Position numbers and translations under genes: made by a program. This document shows positions 54,388-63,422 of a DNA stretch of 64,000 nucleotides, piece by piece (positions within the stretch are counted from its first letter, which is position 1; each line of letters starts with the position of its first letter). The notes under the pieces are model-generated. The model was not told the origin of the DNA. It saw nothing but the letters and a program-made list of their open reading frames with translations, and searched no databases. Origin of the DNA: Pseudomonadales bacterium (lineage in GTDB: Bacteria > Pseudomonadota > Gammaproteobacteria > Pseudomonadales > Pseudohongiellaceae); NCBI GenBank assembly GCA_024234325.1, contig JACKOJ010000001.1:62001-126000 (forward strand). The letters run 5' to 3'.

Positions 54388-55509
54388 TCAGTCCTGACCG
54401 GCATCGGGCTCTGAAGGCGCCTGACTGGCGTAGTAGCCTTCGATAAAGGCGCTCAATCTACCCTGTTCTATAGCCCGACGCAAACCTTGCATCAGTTTTT
54501 GGTAGTAGTGCAGATTGTGGATGGTATTGAGCTGTGCGCCCAGCATTTCCCGGCATTTATCCAGATGATGCAGATAGGCGCGACTGAAGTTGCGGCAGGT
54601 GTAGCAGTCGCATTTCGGGTCCAGCGGACCGGTGTCATCCCGGTAGCGGGCATTGCGCAATCGCACCAGTCCACCACTGGTAAAGAGATGGGCATTGCGG
54701 GCGTTGCGGGTGGGCATCACGCAGTCGAACATGTCGATGCCGCGGCGCACTGCCTCAATGATGTCTTCCGGAGTACCGACGCCCATCAGGTAGCGTGGCT
54801 TGTGCGCCGGCATGCGGTCCGCCACCAGATCCAGCACCTTGATCATCTCCTCCTTGGGTTCGCCGACGGACAGGCCGCCGATGGCATAGCCGTCAAAGTC
54901 CATGGCCGTGAGCGCCTGCAGGGATTGCTCCCGCAGTGCCGGAAACATGCCGCCCTGCACGATACCGAACAGCGCGGAGGGATGGTCGCCGTGCGCCTCC
55001 TTGCAGCGCAGGGCCCAGCGCAGGGAGAGCTGCATGGACTCCTCAGCCTGCTGCTCCGTCACCGGATAGGGCGTGCACTCGTCGAACTGCATGATGATGT
55101 CGGCGCCCAGCTCCTGCTGCACCTTGATGGCAGATTCCGGCCCCAGGAACACCTGGGCACCGTCCACCGGCGAGCGGAACTTCACGCCCTCTTCCGAGAT
55201 CTTGCGCATCTCGCCCAGGCTGAACACCTGGAAGCCACCGGAATCCGTCAGAATCGGCTTGTCCCAGCCGATAAAGCCATGCAGCCCGCCGTGCTTCTGC
55301 ACAATTGCCGTGCCCGGGCGCAGCATCAGGTGGAAGGTGTTGCCGAGCAGTATCTCCGCGCCGGTGTCCGCCACCTGTGCCGGGGTCATGCCCTTGACCG
55401 TGCCATAAGTGCCCACGGGCATAAAGGCGGGCGTCTGCACCTCGCCTCTGGGAAACTGCAGGGTTCCCCGGCGGGCAACGCCATCTTTGCTGTGCAGCGT
55501 AAATTTCAT
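54388..55509 (-). CDS. tgt: Queuine tRNA-ribosyltransferase
   Basis: A 373-residue enzyme that exchanges guanine-34 of GUN-anticodon tRNAs for the queuosine precursor preQ1. The nucleophile/substrate segment DSGGFQVFSLG is near residue 90, ALTAMDFDGYAIGGLSVGEP near 215, the catalytic Asp in MFDCVMPTRNARN near 264, and the zinc site CDCYTCRNFSRAYLHHL near 303. Length equals E. coli Tgt (375). It lies upstream of yajC in the same direction. The queA gene, often just before tgt, is replaced here by prfC. A queuosine mannosyltransferase homologue elsewhere in the window may use its product. Confidence 0.96.
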   Translation of the reverse strand: MKFTLHSKDGVARRGTLQFPRGEVQTPAFMPVGTYGTVKGMTPAQVADTGAEILLGNTFHLMLRPGTAIVQKHGGLHGFIGWDKPILTDSGGFQVFSLGEMRKISEEGVKFRSPVDGAQVFLGPESAIKVQQELGADIIMQFDECTPYPVTEQQAEESMQLSLRWALRCKEAHGDHPSALFGIVQGGMFPALREQSLQALTAMDFDGYAIGGLSVGEPKEEMIKVLDLVADRMPAHKPRYLMGVGTPEDIIEAVRRGIDMFDCVMPTRNARNAHLFTSGGLVRLRNARYRDDTGPLDPKCDCYTCRNFSRAYLHHLDKCREMLGAQLNTIHNLHYYQKLMQGLRRAIEQGRLSAFIEGYYASQAPSEPDAGQD

Positions 55510-55525
55510 ATCAGTGCTCGTGTTC

Positions 55526-57112
55526 TCAGTGTTCGCGGGTGGCGTGGAACTGAATGTCCGGCCAGCGCTCTTCCGTCAGGGAAAGATTGACGCGGGTGGG
55601 TGCCAGGTAGGTGAGATAGTCACCACCGTCCACCGCGATATTGTCGTAGGCTTTCTTGCGGAACTCCTCCAGCTTCTGGCGATCCTTGCTGGTCACCCAG
55701 CGCGCACTGTAGATGCTGACGGGCTCGTACACGCAGTCCACCTTGTACTCGTCCTTCAGACGGAAGGCCACGACCTCGAACTGCAGAACGCCTACGGCGC
55801 CAACAATCAGGTCGTTGTTCTTCTCGGGCATGAACACCTGCACCGAGCCTTCCTCGGACAACTGTTTCAGGCCCTTCTGCAACTGCTTCATCTTCAGCGG
55901 ATCTTTCAGGCGGATGCGCTTGAACAGTTCCGGTGCGAAATGCGGGATGCCGGTGAACTGCAGGTCTTCGCCCTCGGTGAAGGTGTCGCCAATCTGGATC
56001 GTGCCATGGTTGTGGAACCCGATGATGTCGCCGGACACCGCCTCTTCGGCCTGTTCCCGCTCCCCCGCCAGGAAGGTCACCGCGTCGCTGATGCGCACCT
56101 CCTTGTTCAACCGGGTGTGCAGCAGTTTCATGCCGCGGGTATAGGCGCCGGAGCACACGCGCAGAAAGGCCACGCGATCGCGGTGATTGGGGTCCATGTT
56201 CGCCTGAATCTTGAACACAAAGGCCGAAAACCTGTCTTCTTCGGCTTCCACCTTTCGGCTCACGGTCGCGCGCGCTATTGGCGCAGGGGCCCACTCGACA
56301 AACTGGTCCAGCATTTCGCGCACACCAAAATTGCCCAGCGCCGTGCCGAAGTAGACGGGTGTCATGCGGCCTGCGCGGTATTCCTCCAGATCGAACTCGT
56401 TGCTGGCACCGCGAACCAGTTCGATTTCCATCTGGACGTCGTCGGCATACGCCCCAAGCAACTGCCTCGCCTCGGCGCTGTCCAGCCCCTGAATGCGGAT
56501 ATCGTCCGGCAGCCTGTCGGCCTGACCGTGCTTGTAGACGTGAATGGTGTCGGTGTAGAGGTTGTAGACGCCCTTGAATTCCTTGCCCATGCCGATCGGC
56601 CAGTTGATGGGCGCGCAGCGGATTTTCAGCACCGTTTCGATCTCGTCGAGCACCTCGATGGGATCGCGAATATCGCGGTCGAGCTTGTTGACGAAGGTAA
56701 AGATGGGCGTGTCGCGCAGGCGGCACACTTCCATCAGCTTGATGGTGCGCTCTTCCACGCCCTTGGCACCATCCACCACCATCAGTGCCGAGTCCACCGC
56801 CGTGAGTACGCGGTAGGTATCCTCGGAGAAATCCTCATGGCCCGGGGTATCAAGCAGATTCACCATGCGGTCAAGGTAGGGGAACTGCATGACGGAGGAG
56901 GTCACGGAGATTCCGCGCTGCTGCTCCATCGCCATCCAGTCAGAGGTGGCGTGACGGTCGGATTTCTTGCCCTTGACCGTGCCGGCCTTCTGGATGAGCT
57001 TGCCGAGCAGCAACAATTTTTCCGTGATCGTGGTCTTGCCCGCGTCCGGATGCGAAATGATGGCGAACGTCCGGCGGCGATGGATATCGGCGACGAGTGC
57101 ACTTTGAGTCAT
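55526..57112 (-). CDS. prfC: Peptide chain release factor 3
   Basis: A 528-residue translational GTPase that removes RF1/RF2 from the ribosome after termination. G1 is AIISHPDAGKTTITEKLLLL (near residue 17), G3 DTPGHEDFSEDTYRVLTAVD (near 85) and G4 FVNKLDRD (near 140), followed by the RF3-specific domains with KNNDLIVGAVGVLQFEVVAF and the C-terminal RWPDIQFHATREH. Length matches E. coli RF3 (529). The ATG at 57112 has CAGGA about nine bases upstream; the 16 earlier codons are not conserved-looking. It precedes tgt by 16 bases, so the two are probably cotranscribed. Confidence 0.95.
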   Translation of the reverse strand: MTQSALVADIHRRRTFAIISHPDAGKTTITEKLLLLGKLIQKAGTVKGKKSDRHATSDWMAMEQQRGISVTSSVMQFPYLDRMVNLLDTPGHEDFSEDTYRVLTAVDSALMVVDGAKGVEERTIKLMEVCRLRDTPIFTFVNKLDRDIRDPIEVLDEIETVLKIRCAPINWPIGMGKEFKGVYNLYTDTIHVYKHGQADRLPDDIRIQGLDSAEARQLLGAYADDVQMEIELVRGASNEFDLEEYRAGRMTPVYFGTALGNFGVREMLDQFVEWAPAPIARATVSRKVEAEEDRFSAFVFKIQANMDPNHRDRVAFLRVCSGAYTRGMKLLHTRLNKEVRISDAVTFLAGEREQAEEAVSGDIIGFHNHGTIQIGDTFTEGEDLQFTGIPHFAPELFKRIRLKDPLKMKQLQKGLKQLSEEGSVQVFMPEKNNDLIVGAVGVLQFEVVAFRLKDEYKVDCVYEPVSIYSARWVTSKDRQKLEEFRKKAYDNIAVDGGDYLTYLAPTRVNLSLTEERWPDIQFHATREH

Positions 57113-57262
57113 GTCGGGAATTCCTGTTGAAGAGGCGGGTGCCTCGACGGCCCCCTCCAAAATTCTGCGTGAACTGCCACGAGCGGGACGCGAAAAAGCG
57201 CGGATTATACCCGGGCGGACGAATGCTGCCCAGCATGTGGGCAGCGAAGGGAAAGATTGTCG

Positions 57263-57898
57263 CTAATGAACGGTGGCGGAAACCGGACGCCCGGTGGTCA
57301 GGGCAAAGTCGGGATGCAGCAGATCGGCCCGCTTGACCAGCAGCAGGTCGTGCCGGTTCAGGCAGTCGAACTCGCCGACGGACTCCACATCAATGTCCTC
57401 CAGCAGCACGCAGACCACCTCCTCCTCGTCCACATCCACCACCACACAGGACTTGAAGCCCACGACGGTGTTCAGGGATGCGAAGCTGCCGATGTCGCAG
57501 TTGTGCGCAGGATACAGCCCCACAGAGCTCTGCAGCACGCTGCCGGAACTGTAGGCCATGCCGAAGCCGGCTGCCGCCACCACGTGGATGATGTCGATAA
57601 TGGCCGGATCGGTGAGGTCGATGCGAACCGTGTCGCTGGCGATGACCTTGGTGTCATCCTGCTGATGTGCCACCAGCTTGAGGAACAGGCTGATATCGTC
57701 CTGGTTCCACTCCAGCATCTCCTCGGTTTCCGCACGGGAGCTGTCGGAGGCAAAGCTGACCACGCTCGTCTCGATCGTCAGATCGCGACGGTCGTCGTCG
57801 GACTCATAGGGCACGACCATGGAGACCGCGCACAGGCCGTCCCCGGATTCGGGACTCAGACGCCAGAGAAAAGGAATATTGCCAGTGAATTCGACCAT
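57263..57898 (-). CDS. Conserved-looking acidic protein of unknown function
   Basis: A 211-residue soluble, acidic protein I do not recognise. It begins MVEFTGNIPFLWRLSPESGD and contains mixed alpha/beta segments such as AVSMVVPYESDDD and AAGFGMAYSSGSVL. It also has a Val/Glu/Asp-rich strand pair, SCVVVDVDEEEVVCVLLEDI, near residue 155. There is no signal peptide, membrane helix or catalytic motif. A GCAGG site is close to the ATG. It is upstream of prfC on the same strand with about 150 bases between them, so it may be separately transcribed. Confidence 0.55.
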   Translation of the reverse strand: MVEFTGNIPFLWRLSPESGDGLCAVSMVVPYESDDDRRDLTIETSVVSFASDSSRAETEEMLEWNQDDISLFLKLVAHQQDDTKVIASDTVRIDLTDPAIIDIIHVVAAAGFGMAYSSGSVLQSSVGLYPAHNCDIGSFASLNTVVGFKSCVVVDVDEEEVVCVLLEDIDVESVGEFDCLNRHDLLLVKRADLLHPDFALTTGRPVSATVH

Positions 57899-58478
57899 TG
57901 CCTGCTACTAGAAGAGAATTGACACGCGCCTACAATAGCACCACTGCCGGGATAGAGAAAGAAAAACTCCGGGAAAGCAAGGGCCGCAGAGAGCGGCGTA
58001 CAGTGGATTCCAGGCGCATTTGCCGAGGCAATTTCCGCTTCCGGCAGAACGCCTGTGACGAGCGTCAAACGCGACAATTTTACACGCTGGAAAGCTTGAC
58101 GCTCCGGAAGATTTATGAAGGCATTTTCCTCCTCATTGTTTTCCACAGATTCTGTGGATAACTCAGTTGATAAGTCGAAAATAAACGCCGCAAACACTGA
58201 AATTCTAGTGCCCGGACTTAACTTGGTTATTTTTTAACCAAATAGAATAATCATTAAATATCAATAAGATAGTTAGCGATCGAACGTTCCCGCAGGGAAA
58301 AAGCCTATATTTATGGGATATTGGTGACAATTCGGGAATGTATGTGCATAAAAAGGGGGCACAATTAAAACTCTGGATAAAAAGCACCGCTTTGTGCGCT
58401 GTTTTCAAAGGCTTTTTTTCCACTATAATCCCGTACCGGGTTGCCACTTCGAGCAGCTCTGCCACGAGGTAGTGCAAT
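57899..58478. other. AT-rich intergenic region with a single DnaA box
   Basis: A 580-base stretch without a convincing gene, noticeably richer in A/T than its surroundings from about 58120 to 58440. It holds one perfect DnaA box, TTATCCACA on the minus strand (about 58152-58160), overlapping the dyad TCCACAG-ATT-CTGTGGA. A TTGGTTA/TAACCAA hairpin with a five-T loop lies at 58223-58241, and a TATAAT near 58424 could be the -10 of the next gene. Only one DnaA box is present, so I do not call an origin. Confidence 0.45.
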
Positions 58479-58913
58479 TTGAAATCGATCAGACTTTCCG
58501 TGATTGCCGGCATCACCGTTGCGGTAGCCATTGCCGTGATGGCCCTCATCACAGACAAGGTGTATCAGGTTCGCACCCAAAACCGCCTGCAGGACTTCCT
58601 GAACGACATCACTCTGCCCCTGCTGGAGCGTGGCGAACCCGCCCCCCTGTTCACCCACCTGGATGAAGGAGTGGACCTGATCAGCCCCGACATGGGTTTC
58701 ATTACGCGCTACCTGCCCCTGGTCGAACTCGCGCCCTGGGAGGGTGACATTCGCGTGCCCTCCCTCTACAGCGCCGAGCAGCCCAGCGCGGTGATCAGCA
58801 CCCGGGCGCACTATTCCCGCGGAACGGCCGATATCCGGGCAGCAGCCATCTACCGCGATGGACAATGGCTGGTACGCCAGTACGAAGTGATCTCGGGCCC
58901 GCCCGCGCAGTGA
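58479..58913 (+). CDS. Membrane-anchored protein of unknown function
   Basis: A 144-residue protein I do not recognise. An N-terminal helix (residues about 7-25, VIAGITVAVAIAVMALIT) anchors a periplasmic domain of mixed strands and helices, with LERGEPAPLFTHLDEG near 50 and a C-terminal RDGQWLVRQYEVISGP that resembles the last strand of a small cystatin- or NTF2-like fold. The start is a TTG with GAGGTAG about eight bases upstream; no ATG fits better. A TATAAT lies about 50 bases upstream. It converges on the next gene with nine bases between stops. Confidence 0.55.
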   Translation: MKSIRLSVIAGITVAVAIAVMALITDKVYQVRTQNRLQDFLNDITLPLLERGEPAPLFTHLDEGVDLISPDMGFITRYLPLVELAPWEGDIRVPSLYSAEQPSAVISTRAHYSRGTADIRAAAIYRDGQWLVRQYEVISGPPAQ

Positions 58914-58922
58914 GAATCCGCC

Positions 58923-59228
58923 CTAGCGGACTACGACGCGGTGCACCATCGGTAATACAGTGATGCCGAGCAGAGCAGCGATGAGCAGATCGTGGTCGAT
59001 CTGCAGCCCCCCGAGGCTGTCGGGGGGAAGGTTGACGATGACGCAAAGCGCCGACACAAGGCCAATCAAAAACAGATTGCGGTGCGCCAGCAAGGACGTT
59101 ACGGCCAATGCCAGCACCGCCATCAGCAGGTAGTTGGAATCCAGGCCCAACTGGCCGAGAGTCTCGCGGGCAATGGTGATCCCGATTGTCAGAAACAGAA
59201 CAACCGCATACAGCGCATATTTGACCAT
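58923..59228 (-). CDS. Small multi-helix membrane protein of unknown function
   Basis: A 101-residue hydrophobic protein with about three to four helices (VKYALYAVVLFLTIGITIA; LLMAVLALAVTSLLAH; NLFLIGLVSALCVIVNL; LIAALLGITVLPMVHR). No family recognised. The ATG at 59228 is decided by the strong ribosome site GGAGGTG seven bases upstream; the longer frame would add 53 unlikely residues. It follows the GspE-like gene on the same strand, about 150 bases downstream of its stop. Confidence 0.6.
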   Translation of the reverse strand: MVKYALYAVVLFLTIGITIARETLGQLGLDSNYLLMAVLALAVTSLLAHRNLFLIGLVSALCVIVNLPPDSLGGLQIDHDLLIAALLGITVLPMVHRVVVR

Positions 59229-59376
59229 GTTGTGCACCTCCCCCACCGAACAACAGCGTCGTGATATCAATATAACGGCGTTTTTTGACGGAAATGAGAG
59301 AAAAAGTGTCAAACTTTGAACGGCATCAAGTATTGCAGTGGAAACTGTGACCGAGTGGACGGTTTGCGGGACGTCG

Positions 59377-61674
59377 CTACTCGGCAACGACGCGAAGAAG
59401 TTGCTTGTAATCGCTTAAGCCCATGAAAATCTTACTGATCCCGTCCTGTTTGAGGGTGCGCATGCCGTCGCGCAGGGCCTGCTTGCGCATGTCATCCAGG
59501 TCGGCCTTGTTGTAAATGAGACTGCGCAGCTCGTGACTGCCGGTCAGCAGCTCATGAATGCCGGTACGCCCCTTGTAGCCAGTGCCGCCGCAATCGTCGC
59601 AGCCTACGGGCCGGAACAGCTTGCAGTTGTCAGGGTCGATGCCCAGTTCGGGAAACTGGTCGCGGCCATAGCTGTCGATGAGATGATCCACCTCATGTTT
59701 CTCTGGCGTGTACTCCTCCTTGCAGGCACTGCACAGGGTTCGCATCAGACGCTGCGCCAATACTCCCAGCAGGGCGTCGGAGAAGTTCACCGGATCGAGG
59801 CCCAGGTCGAGCAGACGGGTGATGGTCTCGGGGGCGGAGTTGGTGTGCAGGGTAGACAACACCAGGTGGCCCGTCAGTGAGGCCTCGATGCCGATGCTGG
59901 CGGTTTCGTGGTCCCGCATCTCACCGATGAGAATCACGTCCGGGTCCGCCCGCAGGAAGGCGCGCATGGCGGTGGCGAAGGTGAAGTTGATCTTCGGCAA
60001 CACCTGCACCTGCTGCAGGCCCGGCTGCGTGATCTCTACCGGGTCTTCCGCAGTCCAGATCTTGCGGTCTGGCGTGTTGATATAGCCCAGCACACCATGC
60101 AGGGTAGTGGTCTTGCCCGACCCTGTAGGCCCCACTACCAGCAACAGCCCGTGCGGGTGCGCAGACAGCTCCACAATCTTGTTGTAGTTGGCCGGTGACA
60201 GATTGAGCTTGGCCAGCGGCATGGCACTGCCCGCTGCCAGCAGACGCAGCACCGCGCTCTCGCCATTGACGGTGGGCACCGTTGCCACCCGCAGCTCCAG
60301 CTTCTTGCCACGCACCTTGAGTTTGCACTTGCCGTCCTGCGGCAGTCGCCGCTCGGCGATATTGAGACGGGAGATTACCTTGATGCGCGCAATCAGCGCA
60401 GACGTGTGCTCTTTAGGCACCTTGAGCAGTTCGCGGCAGATGCCGTCCACCCGAATGCGCACAACTCCGGGCGCCTGTTCCTTGCCAGGCTCGACATGAA
60501 TGTCCGAGGCTCCGAGACGGTCGGATTCGGTAATGATGCGGTTCACCAGTTGGATGATGGCCGAGGTGGCGGCCAGGCTCTCCTCCTCCTGGTCCTCTTC
60601 GGCCTCGACCTCGACGCCGCCCTGCTCCTCCAGCCGCGAGAACACATCGTCGAAGCCGGCCTCCATGTCGCCGCCGTCATCGTCGCGCAGATACTGCAGA
60701 ATGTGCTCGGGCAGACCAACCCGGAAAGCATAGTTGCGGGCATTGAGCACGCCCTGGATTTCCATGATGCGCTGGTAGTCGCTGGGATCATCAATGAGGA
60801 TCACAGCCTCGTTCTTGTCTCCGGCAACCGGCAGCCACAGGTTTTTGCGCAGATAACTGACCCCGATGTTCTCGAACAGCTCCTGCGGCAGGGTCAGGCC
60901 GGACTGGTATTTCATATAGGGAACGCGGTAGTAGTATTCCAGCGAGGCGCCGATGGTATCGGCATCAATGCTGTAGTCCTCCATGAGCACGCGTGAGATA
61001 GAGCCGCCGTACAGCCCCACCTTGTTCTGCACATCCTCCAGCTCCTGGCTGGAAATCTTGTTCTTCTGCACCAGATAGTCGTAGGGACCCTGGGTACTCT
61101 GCAGCTCATTGCGGAACTGCTTGGCAAGCATCTGCGACACCATCATCGCGTGCTTGAGATCGGTCTTGCTGAACTCCCGGTCGCCCTCGAAATTGATGAG
61201 CTGCAGCACGCCCAGCAGGATACCGTCCTTGATCGGGACGATGATCATGGACTTGACCTTCCAGCCCTTCGCATCGCTGAAGCGGCGGTCGAAGCGCAGA
61301 CGGGGATGAATATCGAGCAGTTCCTGCTGATCCAGCACATTGCGGATCACCAGCGCGCGCTGGCTCAGGGCAACATAGCCTGCCAGCGATGTGGGGCTGA
61401 AGGGGACACGAATCTCGGTGGTGTTGTCGTCGTCGGGGTCGCCCCCCTTGAAGCTGGCCAGAATCTCTTTGCCGTTCTGGACGCACTGGTAAATCGTGAA
61501 GAGCCGCACCCCAAGCAGGTCCAGCAAAGGCCGCTCCACCTCTTTCATCGCCTTCTTGAGGTGTTTGCTTTGTTTCAGACGCTGATAAATAAGGGAAAGA
61601 CCACGGACAAACTCGTCCTGCGGCTCCGCTTCCTTCGCGTCGATCACTTCTGCCGTCTGGTTCAAATTGCTCAA
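59377..61674 (-). CDS. GspE/PilB-type secretion ATPase with N-terminal GAF domain
   Basis: A 765-residue type II secretion/type IV pilus-like assembly ATPase. Residues about 30-200 form a GAF-like domain (LGVRLFTIYQCV, SMIIVPIKDGILLGVLQLIN). A diverged MshEN-like segment (SISRVLMEDYSIDADTIGAS) follows at about 235-330. The ATPase core has Walker A VGPTGSGKTTTLHG near 515, Asp box WTAEDPVEIT, Walker B VILIGEMRDHETASI, His box LVLSTLHTNSAPETI and a zinc site with CSACKEEY and CDDCGGTGYKGRTG. All catalytic boxes look intact. The start is a TTG without a clear ribosome site and is the least certain part. No pilin, platform or secretin gene is in the window. Confidence 0.87.
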   Translation of the reverse strand: MSNLNQTAEVIDAKEAEPQDEFVRGLSLIYQRLKQSKHLKKAMKEVERPLLDLLGVRLFTIYQCVQNGKEILASFKGGDPDDDNTTEIRVPFSPTSLAGYVALSQRALVIRNVLDQQELLDIHPRLRFDRRFSDAKGWKVKSMIIVPIKDGILLGVLQLINFEGDREFSKTDLKHAMMVSQMLAKQFRNELQSTQGPYDYLVQKNKISSQELEDVQNKVGLYGGSISRVLMEDYSIDADTIGASLEYYYRVPYMKYQSGLTLPQELFENIGVSYLRKNLWLPVAGDKNEAVILIDDPSDYQRIMEIQGVLNARNYAFRVGLPEHILQYLRDDDGGDMEAGFDDVFSRLEEQGGVEVEAEEDQEEESLAATSAIIQLVNRIITESDRLGASDIHVEPGKEQAPGVVRIRVDGICRELLKVPKEHTSALIARIKVISRLNIAERRLPQDGKCKLKVRGKKLELRVATVPTVNGESAVLRLLAAGSAMPLAKLNLSPANYNKIVELSAHPHGLLLVVGPTGSGKTTTLHGVLGYINTPDRKIWTAEDPVEITQPGLQQVQVLPKINFTFATAMRAFLRADPDVILIGEMRDHETASIGIEASLTGHLVLSTLHTNSAPETITRLLDLGLDPVNFSDALLGVLAQRLMRTLCSACKEEYTPEKHEVDHLIDSYGRDQFPELGIDPDNCKLFRPVGCDDCGGTGYKGRTGIHELLTGSHELRSLIYNKADLDDMRKQALRDGMRTLKQDGISKIFMGLSDYKQLLRVVAE

Positions 61675-61831
61675 CCGTGCTGGTGTCGTGTGAATGCTGC
61701 GGCGGTGCTGACAGGTTTGTCAGGAGTGCTGGCGCGCTGTGCTACCATGCGCCCTGAATCAAGGTAGCGGCCAGCCACCGGCGCCGGACCTTCCCGACAC
61801 CAGGGCGTCAGGCCCTTGCAGGACACACCCC

Positions 61832-62641
61832 GTGATCAAACACTTCAGTCTTGCCGCATGCCTGCTCAGTCTTCTGCTGAGCTGCTCCCAGGCCCCCAGG
61901 CACCCGCTACCGGATTTGACACCGGCGCAGACAGAGCGAATCGGCGACCTGATTTTCGCGAATGAGTGTAACCTGAAAATACCTTGTTTAACCAGTTGGA
62001 ACGCGGGGGAGGACTTTCCCTCGCTGGGCATCGGTCACTTCATCTGGTACCGGCAAAACCAGCAGGAAGCCTTTGTGGAGAGTTTCCCCGCCCTGCTCGA
62101 TTATTACGACACCCGCCATGTTGCCATTCCCGCCTGGATTTCATCACTGCCCGAGCGTGACTCCCCCTGGCAAACACGCGAAGCCTTCCTCGCCGACACG
62201 GATGGCGAACGCCTGCGGGAACTGCGGGAATTTCTCTACTCCACCCGCGATGTCCAGGTGGATTTCATCATCGAGCGCATGCAGAAGAGCCTGCCGCGCC
62301 TGCTCACTGAAACAAAAAATCCTAAAGAAATTCAATCACTTTTCTACGAAGTGGCCAGCAGCGAGCCACCTCTGGGCATGTACGCGCTGATCGATTATGT
62401 CAACTTCAAGGGCGAGGGTGTGTCCCTCTCCGAACGCTACCAGGGCGAGGGCTGGGGCCTTTTGCAGGTGCTGGAAACGCTGCAGCAGAACCGCAGCAAC
62501 GCCCCGGTGATGATGCAGTTTGCCCAGGCAGCACGCGAAGTGCTGGCACGCCGGGTTCGCAACGCGCCGCCTGAACGCGATGAGCAACGCTGGCTCGCCG
62601 GCTGGAACAAGCGCACCGAAACCTATGAAAACCTGCCTTGA
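61832..62641 (+). CDS. Lipoprotein with lysozyme-like conserved domain
   Basis: A 269-residue protein with a lipoprotein signal, LAACLLSLLLSCSQAPR, so Cys near residue 17 would be lipidated. The mature part has the pattern IGDLIFANECNLKIPCLTSW followed by NAGEDFPSLGIGHFIWY, which I recall from a widespread uncharacterised family whose Glu-...-Asp spacing recalls phage-type lysozymes. Peptidoglycan binding or cleavage is therefore possible but unproven. The GTG at 61832 lies about eight bases after AGGA; an ATG 31 codons earlier would hide the signal peptide behind a polar stretch. It is divergent from the GspE-like gene. Confidence 0.65.
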   Translation: MIKHFSLAACLLSLLLSCSQAPRHPLPDLTPAQTERIGDLIFANECNLKIPCLTSWNAGEDFPSLGIGHFIWYRQNQQEAFVESFPALLDYYDTRHVAIPAWISSLPERDSPWQTREAFLADTDGERLRELREFLYSTRDVQVDFIIERMQKSLPRLLTETKNPKEIQSLFYEVASSEPPLGMYALIDYVNFKGEGVSLSERYQGEGWGLLQVLETLQQNRSNAPVMMQFAQAAREVLARRVRNAPPERDEQRWLAGWNKRTETYENLP

Positions 62642-62777
62642 GAACGTTCGGTTTTGCTCATTTAGCAGCATAAAGTTGATTTTTCCCGCAAAGCGGCCGA
62701 TATTGCCTTTACCCCTGTAGCTCGGACGCTGAATTCTGGTGGCATCGTTCAACCCTCACGCAAAGAAGGAGGTGTGT

Positions 62778-63332
62778 ATGAGCCAGGAGAAAACAGACAC
62801 CGGCATTCCCCCGGCCCTGCAGTCCGTCGAGTCCGTCAGCGCACGTGTCACCGCCCAGGGCAAACTGGTGTGGGCCGTTGTGGCGCTGAGCGGCGTAGCC
62901 CTGGTCACTGCCCTGCTGGCCACGGTAATGTCCATGTCCCCGGCGCAGCAGGAAGCGCCGCCGCAACCCCTCACACTGCAGAGCCAGTTCCGCAACCTGG
63001 AACGCGAGCTGGGCACACTGACGCAGGAGCTGACTGCCCTGCAGACCCTGGCCGGCCAAACCCGGGAAGAACTGGGCCGACTGTCCACGCAGGTGGGCAG
63101 AATCGACACCAACGACGAGCGCAATGTCACCGCGCGTCTGCAGCAGTTGATGGTCACTCAGGAGCAGGACTTCCAGCACTTCGTTTCCAGCCTCGAACAG
63201 GGCACCTACAACCTGCACATGATGATCCCGCATTCGGTTGGCTGGTGGGATGAATACCAGGCGGAACTGAGCTCTGCCATGGAGATGAGCAAGGCCCGGG
63301 AAAATTACGCGCTGGCTCTGCGCGAGAATTGA
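62778..63332 (+). CDS. Single-pass membrane protein with periplasmic coiled coil
   Basis: A 184-residue protein of unknown function. A short cytoplasmic N-terminus is followed by one helix (about residues 31-53, LVWAVVALSGVALVTALLAT). A coiled-coil-like stretch (about 68-120) includes LQSQFRNLERELGTLTQELT and the following heptads. The tail holds aromatic and Met residues. The start is fixed by a consensus ribosome site AAGGAGG five to six bases before the ATG, stronger than most in this window, which suggests high expression. It lies 90 bases before hisC in the same direction. Confidence 0.6.
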   Translation: MSQEKTDTGIPPALQSVESVSARVTAQGKLVWAVVALSGVALVTALLATVMSMSPAQQEAPPQPLTLQSQFRNLERELGTLTQELTALQTLAGQTREELGRLSTQVGRIDTNDERNVTARLQQLMVTQEQDFQHFVSSLEQGTYNLHMMIPHSVGWWDEYQAELSSAMEMSKARENYALALREN

Positions 63333-63422
63333 ACCCGCCCCCATAACCCAGTAACCTTGGCGGCTCGCGAACATCACCCGGCGCAGGCACAGGCTCCTGC
63401 CCGCTCAGAGCATGCCACCCCT

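Noticed and set aside
55409..57130. A 573-codon plus-strand frame opposite prfC
   Set aside because: Antisense shadow; prfC on the minus strand has all GTPase motifs and the correct length.
58120..58440. Possible replication origin (AT-rich region with a perfect DnaA box)
   Set aside because: Only one DnaA box, no dnaA/dnaN/gidA/parAB gene nearby; a single TTATCCACA is expected by chance in some intergenic regions.
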